A DNA stretch of 64,000 nt from Spirosoma agri (lineage in GTDB: Bacteria; Bacteroidota; Bacteroidia; Cytophagales; Spirosomataceae). Below, in pieces: positions 62,958-64,000 of this stretch. Positions within the stretch are counted from its first letter, which is position 1, and the number at the start of each line of letters is the position of its first letter. The stretch lies in assembly GCF_010747415.1 (NCBI RefSeq), contig NZ_JAAGNZ010000002.1, forward strand, positions 1,054,001 through 1,118,000, written 5' to 3'. A program made the translations under genes and the position numbers. Below the pieces are notes generated by a model. It saw only the letters and a program-made list of their open reading frames with translations. It had not been told where the DNA came from and did no database searches.

Positions 62958-64000
62958 TTAGAATCTGAAATTGTAGGTAATCGACGGTATCGGCTGCCCG
63001 AAAATGGATAATTTATACCCATTGATGACGCCGTTCTCCGACTTAAAGTAGACCGAATAGACATTCCGCCGACCCGTCAGGTTATAGACTGCAATGGTCC
63101 AGGAACTGTGCGCCAGCTTTTTGACTTTGTGATTGCCTTCGATGTTCATTGCAAAGTCAGCGCGGTAGTAGTCTGGAACCCGGTACTGGTTGCGTTCGGA
63201 GTAAAGCAGCCGCTGCGCCCCGTCGAGCGTAAATTTTGAGATGGGTAGCGTGATGGGGCGACCTGTGCTGTACGTAAAATTCAGCGACAGGCTAAACCGC
63301 CGGTTGATCTTGTAATTACCGATCATGGTAACATCGTGTGGCTTGTCGTAATTGCTTGGGTAATAGGCTCCCTGATTGATCGTCTCCGCACTATTGAGGC
63401 TATTGGTCCGTAGAAGCGTCCGGGCGTAGGTATAGCTAAGCCAGCCGTTTAGTTTACCCGTCGATTTTTTGACCAGAAATTCGATACCGTACGCTTTTCC
63501 CTGCGCATTGACAACATCCGTTTCGATATGGTGATTCAGGAACAGAACGGCCCCGCTCCGGTAGTCGAGCATGTTCTGCATGGTCTTGTAATAAACCTCA
63601 ACGGACGTTTCGATGGTGTTGGTGCGGTTATTCCGGTAAAAGCCCAGCGCGTACTGATCGCCAATCTGTGGCTTAATGTTCGGATCGCTCAGTTTCCAGA
63701 TGTCGGTGGGGGAGATGACCGTTGTGTTGGAGAGCATCTGAATGTACTGCCGCATCCGGTTGAAACTCGCCTTGATGGAGGTCGTTGGCGAGAGGGCATA
63801 GCGAAGGGCCAGCCGATACTCGGGGCCGTGATAGGTCTGAATTGCCTGATTGTTGGTATACGCGATGGTGTCCGTAATCGTGTTTGTCGTTTTGGCCACA
63901 CCCGGCGCGTATTGGAAAACCGATCTTGGTCCCAGATACGTGTAGGCTGAGTAACGCAGGCCACCACTGATCGACAACTGATCGGTGATGTCGAATTTGT
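62958..64000 (-). CDS. TonB-dependent receptor (C-terminal part; continues beyond the window)
   Basis: The frame is open to the right edge, so the N-terminal plug and beginning lie outside. Visible are about 347 residues of outer-membrane barrel. They include TDQLSISGGLRYSAYTYLGPRSVFQYAPG, YRLALRYALSPTTSIKASFNRM, IGDQYALGFYRNNRTNTIETSVEVYYK, NGWLSYTYARTLL, and the final C-terminal strand SITYNFRF ending in Phe. The ORIENTATION and spacing mark it as the first visible gene of an operon with DUF4249 and the MG2/plug gene. The apparent initiator at 63977 is an internal TTG and not a start. The transported ligand is unknown. Confidence 0.9.
   Translation of the reverse strand, partial: KFDITDQLSISGGLRYSAYTYLGPRSVFQYAPGVAKTTNTITDTIAYTNNQAIQTYHGPEYRLALRYALSPTTSIKASFNRMRQYIQMLSNTTVISPTDIWKLSDPNIKPQIGDQYALGFYRNNRTNTIETSVEVYYKTMQNMLDYRSGAVLFLNHHIETDVVNAQGKAYGIEFLVKKSTGKLNGWLSYTYARTLLRTNSLNSAETINQGAYYPSNYDKPHDVTMIGNYKINRRFSLSLNFTYSTGRPITLPISKFTLDGAQRLLYSERNQYRVPDYYRADFAMNIEGNHKVKKLAHSSWTIAVYNLTGRRNVYSVYFKSENGVINGYKLSIFGQPIPSITYNFRF

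Noticed and set aside
63958..63977. TTG at 63977 as the start of the TonB receptor
   Set aside because: The frame is open to the window edge and the residues before it (KFDITDQ) fit barrel strands, so the gene continues outside the window.

Overview
The window comes from a chromosome of the Bacteroidota, most likely a Spirosoma-like member of the Cytophagales. The signs are a T9SS-type sorting tail and SprB repeats on one secreted protein, DUF4249 and TonB-receptor genes in one cluster, many Bac-type promoters (TAnnTTTG at -7, with TTTG at -33 in the best cases), few visible Shine-Dalgarno sites, a zinc-finger-free topoisomerase I and roughly 50 percent GC. I see no rRNA, tRNA, CRISPR array, phage or complete insertion sequence. 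Most genes are chromosomal housekeeping or environmental-lifestyle genes, with many convergent gene pairs separated by strong hairpin terminators.

Layout. 1-9.1 kb: a partial gene at the edge, a surface regulatory-domain protein, an MFS/HAD pair, periplasmic MsrA, an AraC regulator, a GH113-like lipoprotein divergent from a secreted VCBS protein, a small membrane protein and a Tat-exported Gfo/Idh/MocA oxidoreductase. 9.3-16.5 kb: DUF2267 protein, GH1 beta-glucosidase, a small secreted protein, an SBF-like transporter, YegP, glutaminyl cyclase and a first SGNH esterase. 16.7-29.8 kb: fused isobutyryl-CoA mutase icmF, an orphan nuclease-like protein, a LolC/E-like permease, NamZ muramidase, guaA, a PepSY protein, DUF2911, YtxH and glmM. 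29.8-38 kb: a transglutaminase next to an Anbu-type proteasome homologue, a second SGNH esterase with DUF11 repeats, an acidic protein of unknown function and the SprB/T9SS protein. 38-50 kb: S9 peptidase, YciI, HAD phosphatase, PhzF, precorrin-2 dehydrogenase, two tandem outer-membrane barrels, pgi, a 2OG-Fe(II) oxygenase and a GT39 glycosyltransferase. 50-64 kb: a small lipoprotein, GH25, a small membrane protein, peroxiredoxin, a NarL-type two-component system, a DUF3299-like protein, topA, and the start of a TonB receptor / DUF4249 / MG2-plug operon that runs off the right edge.

Together the genes describe a saprophytic heterotroph: secreted carbohydrate enzymes and esterases, TonB uptake, cell-wall turnover and supply (NamZ, GH25, GlmM), oxidative-stress repair (MsrA, 1-Cys Prx) and B12-dependent acyl-CoA metabolism. 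The most unusual structure is a perfect 24-bp inverted repeat (58 bp in all) that lies inside icmF and is read in frame as about 20 extra residues in an interdomain linker. It resembles the protein-embedded palindromes known from Rickettsia. Two further dispersed-repeat candidates and two possible gene remnants lie between genes.
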